A DNA stretch of 61,742 nucleotides from Rhodospirillales bacterium (GCA_013203955.1 JABMOY010000053.1:1-61742); one strand, 5' to 3'; shown: positions 15,569 through 24,824, numbered from the stretch's first letter. Notes: generated by a model from the sequence alone, not told the origin. Numbers and translations are program-made.

Positions 15569-16906
15569 TTACAGCCCGTAGGCGCGGGCGATGAGTTCGA
15601 TGGGGTGTTGGGCTGAGCTGGGGTTAAGGGCTTCCCCGTCAAGGCGGCCAGCCCCTTGCAAGATGTGGTCGCGGGCCAGCGGGCATTCGGACACCACGTG
15701 GCCGGGGTTTTGTTTCTTAACATCCCGGGCGACCGGCTTGCCGATCTTGAGCGCGACCTCGAAATTATCCTTCATCACCCCCCACGACCCGCCGTGGCCG
15801 GAACAACGCTCGATGACGTTGATGTCGGTGTCGGGCAGCAGACGCAGCATCTCGGCGGCTTTCTGGCCCATGTTCTGGGCGCGGGCGTGGCAAGCGATGT
15901 GAACGGTGACGCCGCCGTCCAAGGGGGTCAGGCCGGCGGCCAGGCCTTCGTTCTTGGCGATATCGACCAGATATTCGGCGATGTCGGATGTCGCCCGGCT
16001 GAGTTTCTTCACCGCTTCGTCCTCGGGCACGATCAGCGGCCATTCGAATTTCAACATCAAGGCGCAGGACGGCACCAAGGCGATGACGTCATACCCACGA
16101 TCAATCCAAACGCCAAAATCCTTGGCTGTTTGCTGGGCGCTATCGGCGACGGCGGCGATGTCGCCTTGTTCCAATTGCGGCATGCCGCAACAGCGAGGAT
16201 AGACGACTTCCGCCTCGACGCCGTTTTTCGCCAGCACCTTCAATGCCGCCATGCCGATGGCCGGGTTGTTGTAGTTACCGAAACAAGTGGCGTAGATGAC
16301 CGCCTTGCGGCCATGGGCCGGGGCGTTTTTGTCGGCTGTGAGGCCCGCCTCGCCAGCTTGCTCGGTCAGGGTCTTAGACTTGAATTCCGGCAGGGCGGCA
16401 TCGCGATGGATGCCGGCGGCGGCTTCCATCACCGGGCGCGTCAAATGGTTCGAGCACTTTGTCGCCCAATTGGCAACGCCGGACACCGAGCATCCGATTT
16501 TGCCGTTGCGGTCGGTTTGCGTCATCTGCTTAGTCGTAAACGGAATTTTGCCCTGTTTGGCTTCCAGGGCGCGGGCGCGCAGCATCAAATGCGGGAAATC
16601 CAGATCGAATTCGTGGGGCGGCACATAGGGGCACTTGGTCATGAAGCACAAGTCGCACAGTGTGCAGGCATCGACGACCGGCTTGAAATCGGCGCTATCG
16701 ACGGAATCCAACTCTTCTGTTTCAGAACCGTCGATCAGGTCGAACAGCCTGGGAAAGCTGTCGCAGAGATTAAAGCAGCGCCGGCATCCGTGACAGATGT
16801 CGAAGACACGGCGCAATTCCGCGTCGAGCTTTTCCGCGTTGTAAAAATCCGGGTCCCGCCAGGGTATGGGATGACGGACGGGGGCTTCGAGACTGCCTTC
16901 GCTCAT
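15569..16906 (-). CDS. GlpC/HdrD-like Fe-S oxidoreductase
   Basis: 445 residues from the ATG at 16906. The N-terminus carries two ferredoxin-type 4Fe-4S sites, CHGCRRCFNLC (~36-46) and CTLCDLCFMTKCP (~85-97). The C-terminal half has the two cysteine-rich (CCG) domains of heterodisulfide reductase and GlpC-type proteins: CFGNYNNP...YPRCCGMPQLEQGD, and IACHARAQNMG...ERCSGHGGSWG. The second reads CSG instead of CCG, so one ligand of the non-cubane cluster site is changed. Expected role: electron transfer to or from a disulfide- or quinone-linked partner. Context (rubrerythrin upstream, DUF3501 downstream) suggests peroxide detoxification. Confidence 0.9.
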   Translation of the reverse strand: MSEGSLEAPVRHPIPWRDPDFYNAEKLDAELRRVFDICHGCRRCFNLCDSFPRLFDLIDGSETEELDSVDSADFKPVVDACTLCDLCFMTKCPYVPPHEFDLDFPHLMLRARALEAKQGKIPFTTKQMTQTDRNGKIGCSVSGVANWATKCSNHLTRPVMEAAAGIHRDAALPEFKSKTLTEQAGEAGLTADKNAPAHGRKAVIYATCFGNYNNPAIGMAALKVLAKNGVEAEVVYPRCCGMPQLEQGDIAAVADSAQQTAKDFGVWIDRGYDVIALVPSCALMLKFEWPLIVPEDEAVKKLSRATSDIAEYLVDIAKNEGLAAGLTPLDGGVTVHIACHARAQNMGQKAAEMLRLLPDTDINVIERCSGHGGSWGVMKDNFEVALKIGKPVARDVKKQNPGHVVSECPLARDHILQGAGRLDGEALNPSSAQHPIELIARAYGL

Positions 16907-16943
16907 TTTTGAATCCAAAAAAATAAATTTCTAAAACGAATAA

Positions 16944-16971
16944 GGGGGAGGCCGTCACCGGTCCCCCCCCC
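16944..16971 (-). terminator. Possible weak terminator after the rubrerythrin gene
   Basis: On the minus strand a run of G pairs with CCCCC around an inner CCG-GTGA-CGG, followed by TTATTCGTTTT. It lies between the rubrerythrin stop and the Fe-S gene start and could make rubrerythrin mRNA more abundant than the downstream genes. The T-tract is interrupted. Confidence 0.4.
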
Positions 16972-17012
16972 ATTTTTTTCCGACCCATTTATTCCGAAGG
17001 GCCGGAGAACCG

Positions 17013-17432
17013 TTAGTCCATGCTGTCGAGCGCTTTCTGGAAGCGGCCGGCGTGGGATTTTTCGGCCTTGGCGAGGGTTTCGAACCAATCGGCGATTTCG
17101 TCAAACCCCTCATCGCGGGCGCTTTTTGCCATCCCCGGATACATGTCGGTGTATTCGTGAGTTTCGCCGGCGACCGATGCTTTCAGGTTATCGCCGGTGG
17201 GACCGATGGGCAGGCCCGTGGCCGGGTCGCCGGTTTCCTCGAGATATTCGAGGTGGCCGTGGGCGTGACCGGTTTCGCCTTCGGCCGTCGAGCGGAAAAC
17301 GGCGGCGACATCGTTGTAGCCTTCGATGTCTGCTTTCTGAGCGAAATAAAGATAGCGGCGGTTGGCCTGGGATTCGCCTGCGAAGGCGTCTTTCAAGTTT
17401 TGTTCGGTTTTGGAGCCTTTGAGATCAGCCAT
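17013..17432 (-). CDS. Rubredoxin-less rubrerythrin
   Basis: Di-iron peroxidase of the ferritin-like superfamily. 139 residues, about 50 shorter than classical rubrerythrin because the C-terminal rubredoxin domain is absent; the protein contains no Cys. All di-iron ligands are in place: Glu20, Glu53-x2-His56, Glu90-x2-Glu93 and Glu124-x2-His127. Without rubredoxin it needs an external electron donor, and the Fe-S oxidoreductase gene downstream is a natural candidate. It has its own promoter at 17524-17552. Confidence 0.94.
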   Translation of the reverse strand: MADLKGSKTEQNLKDAFAGESQANRRYLYFAQKADIEGYNDVAAVFRSTAEGETGHAHGHLEYLEETGDPATGLPIGPTGDNLKASVAGETHEYTDMYPGMAKSARDEGFDEIADWFETLAKAEKSHAGRFQKALDSMD

Positions 17433-17523
17433 GGGTTTCTCCGTTCACTTTTGTCGGTAAATTAAAATAACAATCACTTCCCTCCCCCGGACGGCGCGGA
17501 GCACCTTATCGCGAGGCCTGCTT

Positions 17524-17552
17524 AATATGGGGTTAGAGAAGGCGTGAGTCAA
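17524..17552 (-). promoter_or_regulatory. Promoter of the rubrerythrin unit
   Basis: Minus strand -35 TTGACT (17552-17547), 17-bp spacer, -10 CATATT (17529-17524). A half-site TTTAGA (17573-17568), which resembles one arm of the Irr iron-control element, lies 15 bp upstream of the -35. Confidence 0.5.
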
Positions 17553-17605
17553 CTAGTTTTTACGCACTCTAAACTACGCTATATCTACTTGATTTTATTT
17601 AATCC

Positions 17606-18067
17606 TTATATCGCTTCGACACGGACAACAACATCAACGCGCTTCACCGACATGCCGGCGGGCGGGTCCGGCAGCTTGGCGACAACCACTTCGTCGCCGG
17701 GAATGTCTTCAAGCCGGCTGGTGCTTTCAAAAAAGAAATGGTGATGATCGGACATGTTGGTATCGAAGTAGGAGCGTTGCGAATCGACGACGATCTCGCG
17801 CAGCAGGCCGGCGGTCGTGAACTGATGCAAGGTGTTGTAAACCGTGGCCAGGGACACGCGGATGGATGCGGCTTGCGCTTCGGCATGGAGCATTTCGGCG
17901 GTCACATGGCGGTCTTCGCCTTCGAATAGCAGCTTGGCCAGGGCCAGACGCTGGCGCGTCGGGCGCAAGCCGACGGCGCGAAGGCCATCGAGGACTTGCT
18001 TATAGGGTCTTTGGTTTTCTGTTTTCATAATTTCCATTTTCTCAAAATGGCCTTTGCGCATGGTCAT
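17606..18067 (-). CDS. irr: Irr-type iron response regulator (Fur superfamily)
   Basis: 153 residues from the first ATG; internal ATGs at 18037 and 18028 are alternatives, and MKTENQRPYKQVLDGLRAVG at the latter resembles the usual Irr N-terminus. DNA-binding region: LRPTRQRLALAKLLFEG...VSLATVYNTLHQFTTAGLL. The HHH element typical of Irr appears in FDTNMSDHHHFFFES (~105-119). There is no Cys, so the heme regulatory Cys-Pro motif of the Bradyrhizobium protein and the structural zinc Cys of Fur are absent. Irr adjacent to fabA-fabB-fabI is a known alphaproteobacterial arrangement. It likely controls iron and heme genes, possibly the adjacent rubrerythrin unit. Confidence 0.9.
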   Translation of the reverse strand: MTMRKGHFEKMEIMKTENQRPYKQVLDGLRAVGLRPTRQRLALAKLLFEGEDRHVTAEMLHAEAQAASIRVSLATVYNTLHQFTTAGLLREIVVDSQRSYFDTNMSDHHHFFFESTSRLEDIPGDEVVVAKLPDPPAGMSVKRVDVVVRVEAI

Positions 18068-18150
18068 TCAAGAAAAACCACCCAAAGGCAAATTCATCAA
18101 TATCATAAAATCATAATTTGAATAACAATAAACTGTAACAAGGACAAGAC

Positions 18151-18159
18151 TTATCCACA
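18151..18159 (+). promoter_or_regulatory. Single perfect DnaA box
   Basis: TTATCCACA in the AT-rich gap between fabI and irr, about 85 bp upstream of irr. It is a full match to the DnaA-box consensus, but a single 9-mer can occur by chance. Confidence 0.4.
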
Positions 18160-18210
18160 GTTTTTTTAAGGATAATGGCCAAAACAAGGTCCGAAGCGGG
18201 TTTCGGGGGA

Positions 18211-19005
18211 TTACGGCGCGGGCATGCCGATGATGTTATAGCCTGAATCCACGTGGTGGATTTCGCCGGTAACGCTTTTCGACAGATCAGACAGCAAGTA
18301 AAGCGCGGCCCCCCCGATATCGTCCAAGGCGACGCTTTGGTTTAACGGCGAATGTTCTTCGCTCCACCGGTAAATATGTTTAGCGCCGGCAATGGCGCTG
18401 CCGGCCAGCGTGCGCATGGGTCCGGCGGAAATGGCGTTGACGCGGATCTTTTGTGGGCCTAAGTCGGCGGCCAGGTATTTGACGCTGGCCTCCAGCGCCG
18501 CCTTGGCGACGCCCATGACGTTGTAATTGGGCACCACCCGCTCGGCGCCGGAAAACGACAACGTCACCAAAGAACCGCCGTCCGCCATCAAAGGCGCGGC
18601 GCGCTGGGCCAGGGCCGTGAACGAATAACACGACACCGCCAGCGACCGGGTGAAGTTGTCCCGGGTTGTGTTTACGTAGGGGCCCTTTAATTCCTCTTTA
18701 TCCGAATAAGCGATGGCGTGAACCAGGAAATCCAGGCCGCCCCATTCTTTCTTGAGGGTGGAAAAAACCTTGTCCATGCTTTTCTCGTCCTCGACATCGC
18801 AGGGCAGCACGATGGAAGAACCGACGCTTGTCGCCAACGGCTTGACCCGCTTGCCCAAGGCTTCGCCTTGATAGGTGAAAGCCATTTGCGCGCCGTGGCG
18901 GCTTAAAAAATCGGCAATGCCCCAGGCGATCGACCGGTTGTTGGCGACCCCCATAATCAGGCCTTTCTTGCCGGCCATCAGCTCGGAAGAGGACGATGCG
19001 TTCAA
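18211..19005 (-). CDS. fabI: Enoyl-[acyl-carrier-protein] reductase (NADH)
   Basis: Catalyses the last reduction of each fatty-acid elongation cycle; target of triclosan-type inhibitors in this family. About 264 residues: GLIMGVANNRSIAWGIA (NADH loop), a Tyr-x6-Lys-type active site in YNVMGVAKAALEASVKYLA, and AISAGPMRTLAGSAI. The TTG at 19005 is chosen because GAAGGGTGA sits 7 nt upstream and homologues carry a short tail before MAGKKG. The ATG at 18978 is the alternative and has no good Shine-Dalgarno. The TTG lies 4 nt from the fabB stop, completing a fabA-fabB-fabI operon. Confidence 0.93.
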   Translation of the reverse strand: MNASSSSELMAGKKGLIMGVANNRSIAWGIADFLSRHGAQMAFTYQGEALGKRVKPLATSVGSSIVLPCDVEDEKSMDKVFSTLKKEWGGLDFLVHAIAYSDKEELKGPYVNTTRDNFTRSLAVSCYSFTALAQRAAPLMADGGSLVTLSFSGAERVVPNYNVMGVAKAALEASVKYLAADLGPQKIRVNAISAGPMRTLAGSAIAGAKHIYRWSEEHSPLNQSVALDDIGGAALYLLSDLSKSVTGEIHHVDSGYNIIGMPAP

Positions 19006-19009
19006 GGGG

Positions 19010-20230
19010 TCACCCTTCGATCCGTTTGAACGCGAGGGCCGCGTTGGTGCCGCCGAAACCGAAGCTGTTGGATAGCACGCAATTGAGGCCCGCATCGTCG
19101 ATGCGCTCGGTAACGATCTCGGCATCGCCCGCCTCCGGGTCGAGATTTTCGACGTTGGCCGAGGCGGCGATAAAATCATTGTCGAGCATGATCAGCGAGT
19201 AAATCGCCTCATGGGCGCCGGTGGCGCCCTGCGAATGTCCCGTCAACGACTTGGTCGAGGAAATTTTCGGCCGGTGTGCGCCGAACACCTCTTGGATCGC
19301 CTTAAGCTCCGTCATGTCGCCTGCCGGGGTCGAGGTGCCGTGGGCATTGATATAATCGACCTTGGCGTTGCCGAGCCCTTGGGTCGCCATCCGCATGCAG
19401 CGCACCGCGCCCTCGCCCGATGGGGCAACCATATCGACGCCGTCCGACGTGGCCCCGTAACCGACGACTTCACCGTAAATCTTGGCGCCCCGACTTTGAG
19501 CCCGCTCCAATTCTTCGAGCACCACGACGCCGGCACCGGCGGCGATCACGAAACCGTCGCGGTCGACATCGAACGGCCGCGACGCCCGTTCCGGGGTGTC
19601 GTTGTATTTCGACGAAAGCGCGCCCATGGCGTCAAATAACACCGTCAGCGTCCAATGTAATTCCTCGCCGCCGCCGGCAAACACAATGTCCTGTTTGCCC
19701 CATTGGATCAGCTCAGTTCCGTTGCCGATGCAATGGGCGCTGGTCGAACACGCTGAGGAGATGGAATAGCTAAGCCCACGCATATGGAACGCCGTCGAAA
19801 GATTGGCGGAATTGGTCGAACACATGGCTTTCGGCACGGCATAGGGACCGACGCGCTTGGCGCTTTTGTTGCGCGTCGTATCAGCCGCATCGACAAGCGC
19901 CGAGGTTGACGGGCCGCCCGACCCCATGACCAGTCCGGTCCGCTCGTTGGTCACCTCGGCATCGCTTAGGCCGGCGTCGGTAATGGCTTCTTGCATAGCG
20001 ATGTAATTGTAAGCGGCGCCATCACCCATGAAGCGCCGCAACTTGCGATCGATCATGTCATCCATATCGATCTGGGGGGCGCCATGGACGTGGCTGCGGA
20101 AACCCCGCTCGGCATAATCCTCGCAAAAAACAATGCCCGAGCGCCCAGACCGCAGGCTGTCGGTGACCTCGGCAACGTTGTTGCCGATGGGGGAAACGAT
20201 GCCCATTCCGGTGACGACGACACGTTTCAT
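19010..20230 (-). CDS. fabB: Beta-ketoacyl-ACP synthase I
   Basis: Condensing enzyme essential for unsaturated fatty acid synthesis together with FabA. 406 residues. The Cys-His-His triad is visible: [14 protein letters not shown] (Cys ~162), [11 protein letters not shown] (His ~297) and [14 protein letters not shown] (His ~332). The N-terminus [15 protein letters not shown] and C-terminal [14 protein letters not shown] are standard. KAS I rather than KAS II is inferred from the adjacency to fabA, 18 nt upstream. Confidence 0.95.
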   Translation of the reverse strand: MKRVVVTGMGIVSPIGNNVAEVTDSLRSGRSGIVFCEDYAERGFRSHVHGAPQIDMDDMIDRKLRRFMGDGAAYNYIAMQEAITDAGLSDAEVTNERTGLVMGSGGPSTSALVDAADTTRNKSAKRVGPYAVPKAMCSTNSANLSTAFHMRGLSYSISSACSTSAHCIGNGTELIQWGKQDIVFAGGGEELHWTLTVLFDAMGALSSKYNDTPERASRPFDVDRDGFVIAAGAGVVVLEELERAQSRGAKIYGEVVGYGATSDGVDMVAPSGEGAVRCMRMATQGLGNAKVDYINAHGTSTPAGDMTELKAIQEVFGAHRPKISSTKSLTGHSQGATGAHEAIYSLIMLDNDFIAASANVENLDPEAGDAEIVTERIDDAGLNCVLSNSFGFGGTNAALAFKRIEG

Positions 20231-20248
20231 TCTGCTTCGCCCTTTCCG

Positions 20249-20776
20249 CTAGGTCTCAGCCGGGACATCATCAGGGGTGTACAACACCACCTTGAGGCCC
20301 TCGGCCGCATAGGCCACTTCCCCGTCGACCTTCATGATGCCGTCGGCGATGCCAAGGGTAATGCCCCGGTTCATGGCCCGCTTGATGTCGATAAAGTATG
20401 ATACCAGCTTGGCCTCGGGATTAACCTGTTCCGTGAACTTAACGGAACCGACGCCGAGCGCCCGCCCGGCCCCGGGCGCGCCGGACCAGCCTAAGAAAAA
20501 TCCGACAAGCTGCCAAAGGGCGTCTAGCCCCAGACAGCCGGGCATCACGGGGTCGCCTTCAAAATGGCACCCGAAAAACCACAGGTCCGGTTTGATATCA
20601 AATTCGGCGACGACCTCACCCTTGCCGTGCTTGCCGCCGCTATCGCTGATTTTAGTGATGCGGTCGAACATCAACATCGGCGGCAACGGCAGTTGGGCGT
20701 TGCCGGGGCCAAACAATTCGCCGTGCCCGCAGGACAGCAAATCTTCGTAGGAATAACTGTTTTTCTGTTCCGCCAA
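20249..20776 (-). CDS. fabA: 3-hydroxydecanoyl-ACP dehydratase/isomerase
   Basis: Dehydrates 3-hydroxydecanoyl-ACP and isomerises trans-2 to cis-3-decenoyl-ACP, the branch point to unsaturated fatty acids. 175 residues. The active site segment [18 protein letters not shown] holds catalytic His ~71, followed by [14 protein letters not shown] with the Asp. [10 protein letters not shown] is also typical. The start is a TTG; no in-frame ATG or GTG exists closer than the upstream region, and the encoded [17 protein letters not shown] matches the family N-terminus. First gene of the fabA-fabB-fabI operon. Confidence 0.95.
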   Translation of the reverse strand: MAEQKNSYSYEDLLSCGHGELFGPGNAQLPLPPMLMFDRITKISDSGGKHGKGEVVAEFDIKPDLWFFGCHFEGDPVMPGCLGLDALWQLVGFFLGWSGAPGAGRALGVGSVKFTEQVNPEAKLVSYFIDIKRAMNRGITLGIADGIMKVDGEVAYAAEGLKVVLYTPDDVPAET

Positions 20777-20879
20777 GGGCTTAACGACCTTTTCGTTTAT
20801 CCGATGGAAAGCGATTCTATGGGCAATCTAAGGCCCCGAAAAGGGTAAATACATAAAAATCTCCGCCCATCGGCTTAAG

Positions 20880-20907
20880 AAAAAAAAGGCGGCTCATTAG
20901 AGCCGCC
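20880..20907 (-). terminator. Intrinsic terminator of pnp
   Basis: Minus-strand stem GGCGGCTC/GAGCCGCC (20907-20900 with 20895-20888), 4-nt loop, followed by TTTTTTTCTT. It lies about 28 bp past the pnp stop. Confidence 0.9.
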
Positions 20908-20935
20908 CTTTCCTTCGTTATCGAGAGACGAAGCC

Positions 20936-23056
20936 TTAAGCCTTAATTTCCTCACCGGTCTTTTGGTCGACGGCCTTCATCGACAACTTGACCTTACCGC
21001 GGTCGTCGATGCCGATCAGCTTGACCTTTACCTCGTCGCCTTCATTGACGACATCGGTGGTCTTGCCGACCCGCTCGGGCGCCAGTTCGGAAATATGAAC
21101 CAGTCCGTCCTTCGGCCCCATGAAGTTGACGAAAGCGCCGAAATCTACGGTCTTCACGACTTTACCGGTGTAAATGGCGCCGATCTCGGGCTCGGCGGTG
21201 ATGGAGCGGATCCATTCAATAGCCGCATCGGCGGCTTTTTGATCGACAGCCGCGACCTTAACGGTACCGTCGTCGTCGAGGTCGATCTTGGCGCCGGTCG
21301 TTTCACAGATTTCCCGGATCATCTTGCCACCCGGTCCGATGACTTCGCGGATCTTGTCCTTATTGATCTTGATGGTGGTGATTCTGGGGGCGTTGTCGCT
21401 GACGTCGTCGCGCGCACCCGTCAGCCCCTTGGACATTTCGCCTAGGATGTGGATCCGTCCGTCGCGGGCCTGAGCCAGTGCCACCTTCATGATCTCTTCG
21501 TTGATCGAAGTGATCTTGATGTCCATCTGCAGGGAGGTGATGCCGTCCGAGGTGCCGGCGACCTTGAAGTCCATGTCGCCCAGGTGATCTTCGTCGCCCA
21601 GGATGTCGGACAGGACGGCGTAATCGTCGCCTTCCTTAATCAGGCCCATGGCGATCCCGGCAACCGGTCTCTTCAACGGGACGCCGGCATCCATCATCGC
21701 CAGCGAAGCGCCGCATACGGAAGCCATGGAAGACGATCCGTTGGATTCCGTAATCTCGGAAACGACGCGGATGGTATAGGGGAAGTCCTCCTTCGACGGC
21801 AACAGCGGATGGATGGCGCGCCATGCAAGCTTTCCGTGCCCGACTTCGCGACGGCCCGTGAAGCCGAAACGCCCGGCCTCGCCGACCGAATAGGGTGGAA
21901 AGTTGTAATGCAGCATGAAGTGTTCGCGGCGATCCTCGGCCAGACCGTCGATGATTTGCTCGTCCTGTCCGGTGCCCAAGGTCGTCACGACAATGGCCTG
22001 GGTCTCGCCACGGGTGAACAGGGCGGAACCATGGGTCCGGGGCAGACAGCCGACTTCGGCAACGATGGGGCGGACGGTCTTGGTGTCGCGGCCGTCGATG
22101 CGTTGTCCGGTTTTCAGGATATCGAGCCTGACAATGTTCTTTTCCAGACCTTTGAAAATGTCGCCGAAGACATCGGAAACCAAATCACCGTCGACGCTGT
22201 CGTCAGCCGCCAGTTCTTCGGCAATGCGGTTTTTTACGGCCGAAATCTTGTCTTGGCGGGCCATTTTTTCTTTTTCTTTGTAGGCCTCGCGAAGATCGGC
22301 CTCGGCGGATGCCTTGATGCGGTCCGCCAGCGCCGCCTTGCCTTCCGGCTCGCCGGGGATCGCCCGGGGGTCCTTGGCGCAGTCTTCGGCCAATTTGATA
22401 ATGGCGTCAATGACCGGCTGCATGGCTTTGTGACCGAAAGTCACGGCGCCCAGCATAACCTCTTCCGACAGCTCGGAAGCTTCCGATTCGACCATCAGCA
22501 CGCCTTCGCGGGTGCCGGCGACGATCAAATCCAAAGCCGTGGACGGCATATCGTCGAGTAACGGGTTGAGCGCGTATTCGCCGTTGATGTAGCCGACCCG
22601 GGCGCCGCCGATGGGGCCCATGAAGGGCAAGCCCGAAATGGTCAGCGCCGCCGACGTGCCGACCAGCGCGACGATATCGGGATCGTTTTCAAGATCGTGA
22701 GTCATGACCGTGCAAATGATCTGGGTTTCGTTACTAAAACCCTTGGCGAACAGCGGCCGGATGGGCCGGTCGATGAGGCGCGAGGTTAAGACCTCTTTTT
22801 CGGCCGGACGGGCTTCGCGCTTGAAAAAACCGCCCGGAATCTTACCGGCGGCATAGGTCTTTTCTTGGTAATGAACCGCCAGCGGGAAAAAATCAATTCC
22901 GGGCCGGGGTTTAGCTTCGCCGACGACGGTGCATAAAACTTTGGTATCACCGTATGTCGCCATAACGGCGCCATCGGCCTGGCGGGCGATTTTACCGGTC
23001 TCCAAGACCAGCTTGCGACCGCCCCATTCGATTTCTACTTTATGTTCCTTAAACAT
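20936..23056 (-). CDS. pnp: Polyribonucleotide nucleotidyltransferase (PNPase)
   Basis: Phosphorolytic 3'-to-5' exoribonuclease of the RNA degradosome. 706 residues: first RNase PH domain (~1-145, with [25 protein letters not shown]), an all-helical linker, second RNase PH domain (~310-540, with [16 protein letters not shown] and [19 protein letters not shown]), the KH domain with [10 protein letters not shown] (~565), and a C-terminal S1 domain (~620-690, [20 protein letters not shown]). Located directly after rpsO as in most bacteria; the rpsO-pnp gap has two strong hairpins of the kind that RNase III processes in E. coli. Confidence 0.97.
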   Translation of the reverse strand: MFKEHKVEIEWGGRKLVLETGKIARQADGAVMATYGDTKVLCTVVGEAKPRPGIDFFPLAVHYQEKTYAAGKIPGGFFKREARPAEKEVLTSRLIDRPIRPLFAKGFSNETQIICTVMTHDLENDPDIVALVGTSAALTISGLPFMGPIGGARVGYINGEYALNPLLDDMPSTALDLIVAGTREGVLMVESEASELSEEVMLGAVTFGHKAMQPVIDAIIKLAEDCAKDPRAIPGEPEGKAALADRIKASAEADLREAYKEKEKMARQDKISAVKNRIAEELAADDSVDGDLVSDVFGDIFKGLEKNIVRLDILKTGQRIDGRDTKTVRPIVAEVGCLPRTHGSALFTRGETQAIVVTTLGTGQDEQIIDGLAEDRREHFMLHYNFPPYSVGEAGRFGFTGRREVGHGKLAWRAIHPLLPSKEDFPYTIRVVSEITESNGSSSMASVCGASLAMMDAGVPLKRPVAGIAMGLIKEGDDYAVLSDILGDEDHLGDMDFKVAGTSDGITSLQMDIKITSINEEIMKVALAQARDGRIHILGEMSKGLTGARDDVSDNAPRITTIKINKDKIREVIGPGGKMIREICETTGAKIDLDDDGTVKVAAVDQKAADAAIEWIRSITAEPEIGAIYTGKVVKTVDFGAFVNFMGPKDGLVHISELAPERVGKTTDVVNEGDEVKVKLIGIDDRGKVKLSMKAVDQKTGEEIKA

Positions 23057-23073
23057 CTATCTTTTTCCTTCCT

Positions 23074-23115
23074 ACGGACATCAAGTTCTATCTTTCCCAA
23101 CGGACATCAAGTTCT
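23074..23115. repeat. 16-bp direct repeat in the pnp leader
   Basis: ACGGACATCAAGTTCT occurs at 23074-23089 and again at 23100-23115, exact, with a 26-bp period. In the minus-strand mRNA each copy is followed by a purine-rich GGAA/AAGATAG segment, and the second of these is the pnp ribosome-binding region. It looks like a small tandem duplication of the leader. Confidence 0.8.
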
Positions 23116-23145
23116 TACATCCAACATACATACAACAAACGGACC

Positions 23146-23195
23146 GCCGCCGGTTGCCGGCGGCCGTGCTTATGGCGGCCCGTTTAAGGGGCCGC
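23146..23195 (-). other. Two tandem hairpins between rpsO and pnp
   Basis: Stem GCGGCCC/GGGCCGC (23195-23189 with 23181-23175, 7-nt loop) and stem GCCGCCGG/CCGGCGGC (23164-23157 with 23153-23146, 3-nt loop). Neither is followed by a T-tract, so they fit RNA-processing or partial-termination structures better than a strong intrinsic terminator. In E. coli the equivalent leader is cut by RNase III for pnp autocontrol; the same role here is inference. Confidence 0.6.
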
Positions 23196-23202
23196 ACTTT
23201 TC

Positions 23203-23472
23203 TCACCGGCGCAATTTTAGGCGTTTGACCAGGTCCTCGTAGCGCTTGACCTCTTTTGTCTTCACGTAGTCAAGCAGCCGTCGGCGCTGGCCCACCATCA
23301 TCAGCAGGCCCCGGCGAGAGTGAAAGTCCTTCTTGTGGGTTTTCAGGTGTTCGGTGAGGTTTACAATTCTCTCCGACAGGATTGCCACCTGCACTTCCGG
23401 CGAACCGGTATCGTCCTTTTGGACAGCGAACTCTTTGATGAGTTCCTGTTTCCGCTCTGCGGTTATCGACAT
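23203..23472 (-). CDS. rpsO: 30S ribosomal protein S15
   Basis: 89 residues, standard length. Binds the central domain of 16S rRNA. Family signature: [18 protein letters not shown] (~20-37), [20 protein letters not shown] (~38-57), [14 protein letters not shown] and the end [12 protein letters not shown]. It lies 14 bp after truB and upstream of pnp. Confidence 0.98.
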   Translation of the reverse strand: MSITAERKQELIKEFAVQKDDTGSPEVQVAILSERIVNLTEHLKTHKKDFHSRRGLLMMVGQRRRLLDYVKTKEVKRYEDLVKRLKLRR

Positions 23473-23486
23473 CGTTATCTCCGACT

Positions 23487-24413
23487 CTAAATATTCATGA
23501 CACGGAAGGGACGAATTTCCCCTCCCTTAATTTTAGCCAACGCAACCAGTCTTCCTTCGGCCATGGCACAAACGACGTCGCCTTGGTTTATGTCCTTGAA
23601 GGGGGACCGGTTAGCCACCGGCAACACCGGTATGGCCTGTCCGCGGCTTAGTCTCCGGGCTTCCGTTTCCGTTAAGGCCAGGGCCGGGATGTCGTCCAGC
23701 ACGGTCTCAACGGGTAATAGGCAGCCTGAGAGCGGCGCACTATGCCCCAGCGATTCCAGTTTATCCAGCGAAATCGCCTGGTCTTCGTGAAACGGGCCGA
23801 CGGCGGTGCGCCGCAAGCTGGATATATGCCCGACGGTCCCCAGCGCCAGGCCTAAATCACGGGCCAGGGACCGCATATAAGCGCCTTTTCCCGAAATTGC
23901 CTCGAACTCGGCATGGTCGGCGTCGGGCATGTTAATAAGCGTTAATTCATGGATTTGGATGACCCGGGATCGCATTTCGGGGGCCTGGTCGGCACGGGCC
24001 AGCTCATACGCCCGCTTGCCGTCGATCTTGATCGCCGAAAACGCCGGCGGCACCTGTTCGATGGCACCGATGAAATCTTTAAGCACGGCCGTAATTTGCT
24101 CACTTCCCGGGCGCACGTCGCTGGTTGCGGTGACATCACCTTCGCCATCATCGGTGCTGCGTTGCTCGCCCCAACGGACGGTAAAACGGTATGTTTTGGT
24201 GGCATCCATCAGATAGGAAACGGTCTTCGTCGCTTCGCCCATGGCCATGGGTAACACCCCCGTCGCTAAAGGGTCGAGGGTTCCCGCGTGGCCGACCTTG
24301 GCCGCACCCGTCGAGTGGCGGACGCGCCCGACAGCCTTATTCGAGCTCAACCCCAGCGGCTTGTCGATGATGATCCAGCCGTGGATCGGCGTGCCTTTTC
24401 TTTTTCTTCCCAT
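23487..24413 (-). CDS. truB: tRNA pseudouridine(55) synthase
   Basis: Makes pseudouridine-55 in the T-loop of tRNAs. 308 residues. The N-terminal [20 protein letters not shown] and active-site [15 protein letters not shown] with catalytic Asp47 are clear. [16 protein letters not shown] and the C-terminal PUA-like region (~240-300) follow. It is 12 nt downstream of rbfA, within the nusA-infB-rbfA-truB-rpsO order. Confidence 0.96.
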   Translation of the reverse strand: MGRKRKGTPIHGWIIIDKPLGLSSNKAVGRVRHSTGAAKVGHAGTLDPLATGVLPMAMGEATKTVSYLMDATKTYRFTVRWGEQRSTDDGEGDVTATSDVRPGSEQITAVLKDFIGAIEQVPPAFSAIKIDGKRAYELARADQAPEMRSRVIQIHELTLINMPDADHAEFEAISGKGAYMRSLARDLGLALGTVGHISSLRRTAVGPFHEDQAISLDKLESLGHSAPLSGCLLPVETVLDDIPALALTETEARRLSRGQAIPVLPVANRSPFKDINQGDVVCAMAEGRLVALAKIKGGEIRPFRVMNI

Positions 24414-24425
24414 CGCCTGAGCCCC

Positions 24426-24824
24426 CTACTCGTCCCGGGGCCCGAGATCGCGGGCGACCAGGGGGTCCTTCAGCAAGGTTTCGATATGGCCGGCTTCGTC
24501 GAAAGAACCGTCGGCGACAAAATTTATGCTGGGTAGACGCTTCAATTTAACGGTCTTGCCGACCTGGCGACGGACGAAAGGCGCCGCCCGGTTAAGGCCG
24601 GCGATGACGTCGCCGGTAGCATCGCCGCCGCCAAGGGGCATGACGAAGGCGGTCGCATTGCGAAGGTCGGGGCTGATCCGGACTTCGGTGACGGTGACGG
24701 ACACGCCCTTGAGCCCGGGGTCGCGAATTTCGCCGCGCTCGAAAATCCACGCCAAGGCATGGCGGAGTTCTTCACCGACCTTGAGTTGGCGCTGGCTGGG
24801 GGCTCTGGATTCCCCTTTTTTCAT
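24426..24824 (-). CDS. rbfA: Ribosome-binding factor A
   Basis: Late 30S maturation factor, KH-like fold. 132 residues: SQRQLKVGEELRHALAWIFERG (~10-31), GVSVTVTEVRISPDLRNATAFVMPLGG (~40-66) and VRRQVGKTVKLKRLPSINFVADGSFDEAGHIETLL (~94-128). Lies between infB and truB. Confidence 0.95.
   Translation of the reverse strand: MKKGESRAPSQRQLKVGEELRHALAWIFERGEIRDPGLKGVSVTVTEVRISPDLRNATAFVMPLGGGDATGDVIAGLNRAAPFVRRQVGKTVKLKRLPSINFVADGSFDEAGHIETLLKDPLVARDLGPRDE

Noticed and set aside
15656-16912. 418-codon plus-strand open frame
   Set aside because: Antisense to the Fe-S oxidoreductase, whose frame has all cluster motifs. Long antisense frames are expected in GC-rich coding DNA.
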